DNA from: Pseudogemmobacter hezensis
GTDB taxonomy: Bacteria; Pseudomonadota; Alphaproteobacteria; Rhodobacterales; Rhodobacteraceae
Assembly (NCBI RefSeq): GCF_013155295.1
Contig: NZ_JABJXT010000014.1
Coordinates: forward strand, 61,278-125,277
Reading direction: 5' to 3'
Length of the DNA stretch: 64,000 nucleotides
Made by a program: the position numbers and the translations under genes
Shown: positions 63,950 through 64,000 of the stretch, in pieces
Layout of the letters: each line of letters opens with the position of its first letter
Numbering within the stretch: position 1 is the stretch's first letter
Notes under the pieces: model-generated
Told to the model about the DNA's origin: nothing
The model's input: only the letters and a program-made list of their open reading frames with translations
The model's database searches: none

Positions 63950-64000
63950 AAGTTTGCTTCTGCCTCTGCTGGCGGGATGCTCCCGATCGGCTCAAGCAGG
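63874..64000 (-). mobile_element. One end of an IS3-family insertion sequence
   Basis: The element starts TGAACCGCTCCGGG at 63874, which resembles the terminal inverted repeat of IS407-group IS3 elements. The transposase 3' end is read from the minus strand just inside it. The other end and the target duplication are outside the window. Confidence 0.82.
63913..64000 (-). CDS. IS3-family transposase OrfB, C-terminal fragment (partial)
   Basis: Twenty-eight residues of the C-terminus are visible on the minus strand, LLEPIGSIPPAEAEANFY followed by AALEIEDIAA and a TAA stop at 63913-63915. The EPIG.IPPAEAE pattern is the usual end of IS3-family DDE integrases. The rest lies beyond 64000. Confidence 0.85.
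   Translation of the reverse strand, partial: LLEPIGSIPPAEAEANFYAALEIEDIAA

Overview
The window looks like chromosomal DNA of a high-GC alphaproteobacterium of the order Rhodobacterales (a Rhodobacter/Paracoccus/Gemmobacter-like organism). This is inferred from gene content: trcR, COQ9 next to rpsU, the COG3146 acyltransferase, an alphaproteobacterial ribonuclease R, and a fliF-fliH-fliN-fliP / fliL flagellar block with a CtrA-like site. No species can be named from sequence alone.

Layout. 0-15 kb is mostly core: a class A penicillin-binding protein, glnK-amtB (ammonium), mlaA-mlaC (outer-membrane lipid asymmetry), a first type I secretion ABC/HlyD pair with no visible substrate, then RidA, a glycerophosphodiesterase, a COG3146 acyltransferase, a pterin dehydratase, a Prx5 peroxiredoxin, a ferredoxin-reductase-like flavoprotein, rsmD and a HAD phosphatase. 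15-31 kb is housekeeping: mltB-rnr, a CAP protein, trcR, an RNase T2, a quinone oxidoreductase, COQ9, rpsU, mscL, a GST, a LOG-family protein, dapD, dinB and a DEAD-box helicase.

31.4-38.7 kb is a complete histidine-utilisation locus. hutI-hutH-hutG-hutU-hutD overlap or lie close together on the minus strand and hutF diverges from them. HutF plus HutG gives the five-step route through N-formylglutamate. 38.8-48.7 kb is a catabolic block: an SDR dehydrogenase, a spermidine/putrescine-type ABC uptake system, a HisD-like dehydrogenase that lacks the histidinol-binding residues, a zinc alcohol dehydrogenase, a protein with a kinase fold and an FMN-dependent 2-hydroxyacid dehydrogenase. The SDR + HisD-like + zinc-dehydrogenase set resembles HpsO/HpsN/HpsP of 2,3-dihydroxypropane-1-sulfonate degradation. 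With an ABC importer, a kinase and an FMN enzyme added, it may be an undescribed version of that pathway or a different polyol pathway. This is my main candidate for something new.

49.6-58.1 kb is a BapA/LapA-type biofilm-adhesin locus. It encodes a 1240-residue secreted protein with a prefix domain, twenty copies of a nine-residue Gly/Pro/Asp repeat and about seven Ig-like domains, followed by its own TolC-like lipoprotein, ABC exporter and membrane fusion protein. 58.2-59.2 kb is a ureohydrolase of the agmatinase/guanidinobutyrase type. 59.2-64 kb is flagellar: fliF-fliH-fliN-fliP on the minus strand, divergent from fliL, a small membrane protein and a MotE-like gene. The MotE-like gene is cut by an IS3-family element that runs off the end of the window.

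Two kinds of dispersed intergenic repeats recur: G6/C6 hairpins (four copies) and tandem palindromes centred on CTT-NN-AAG or TTT-AAA (two clusters). No tRNA, rRNA or CRISPR array was seen.
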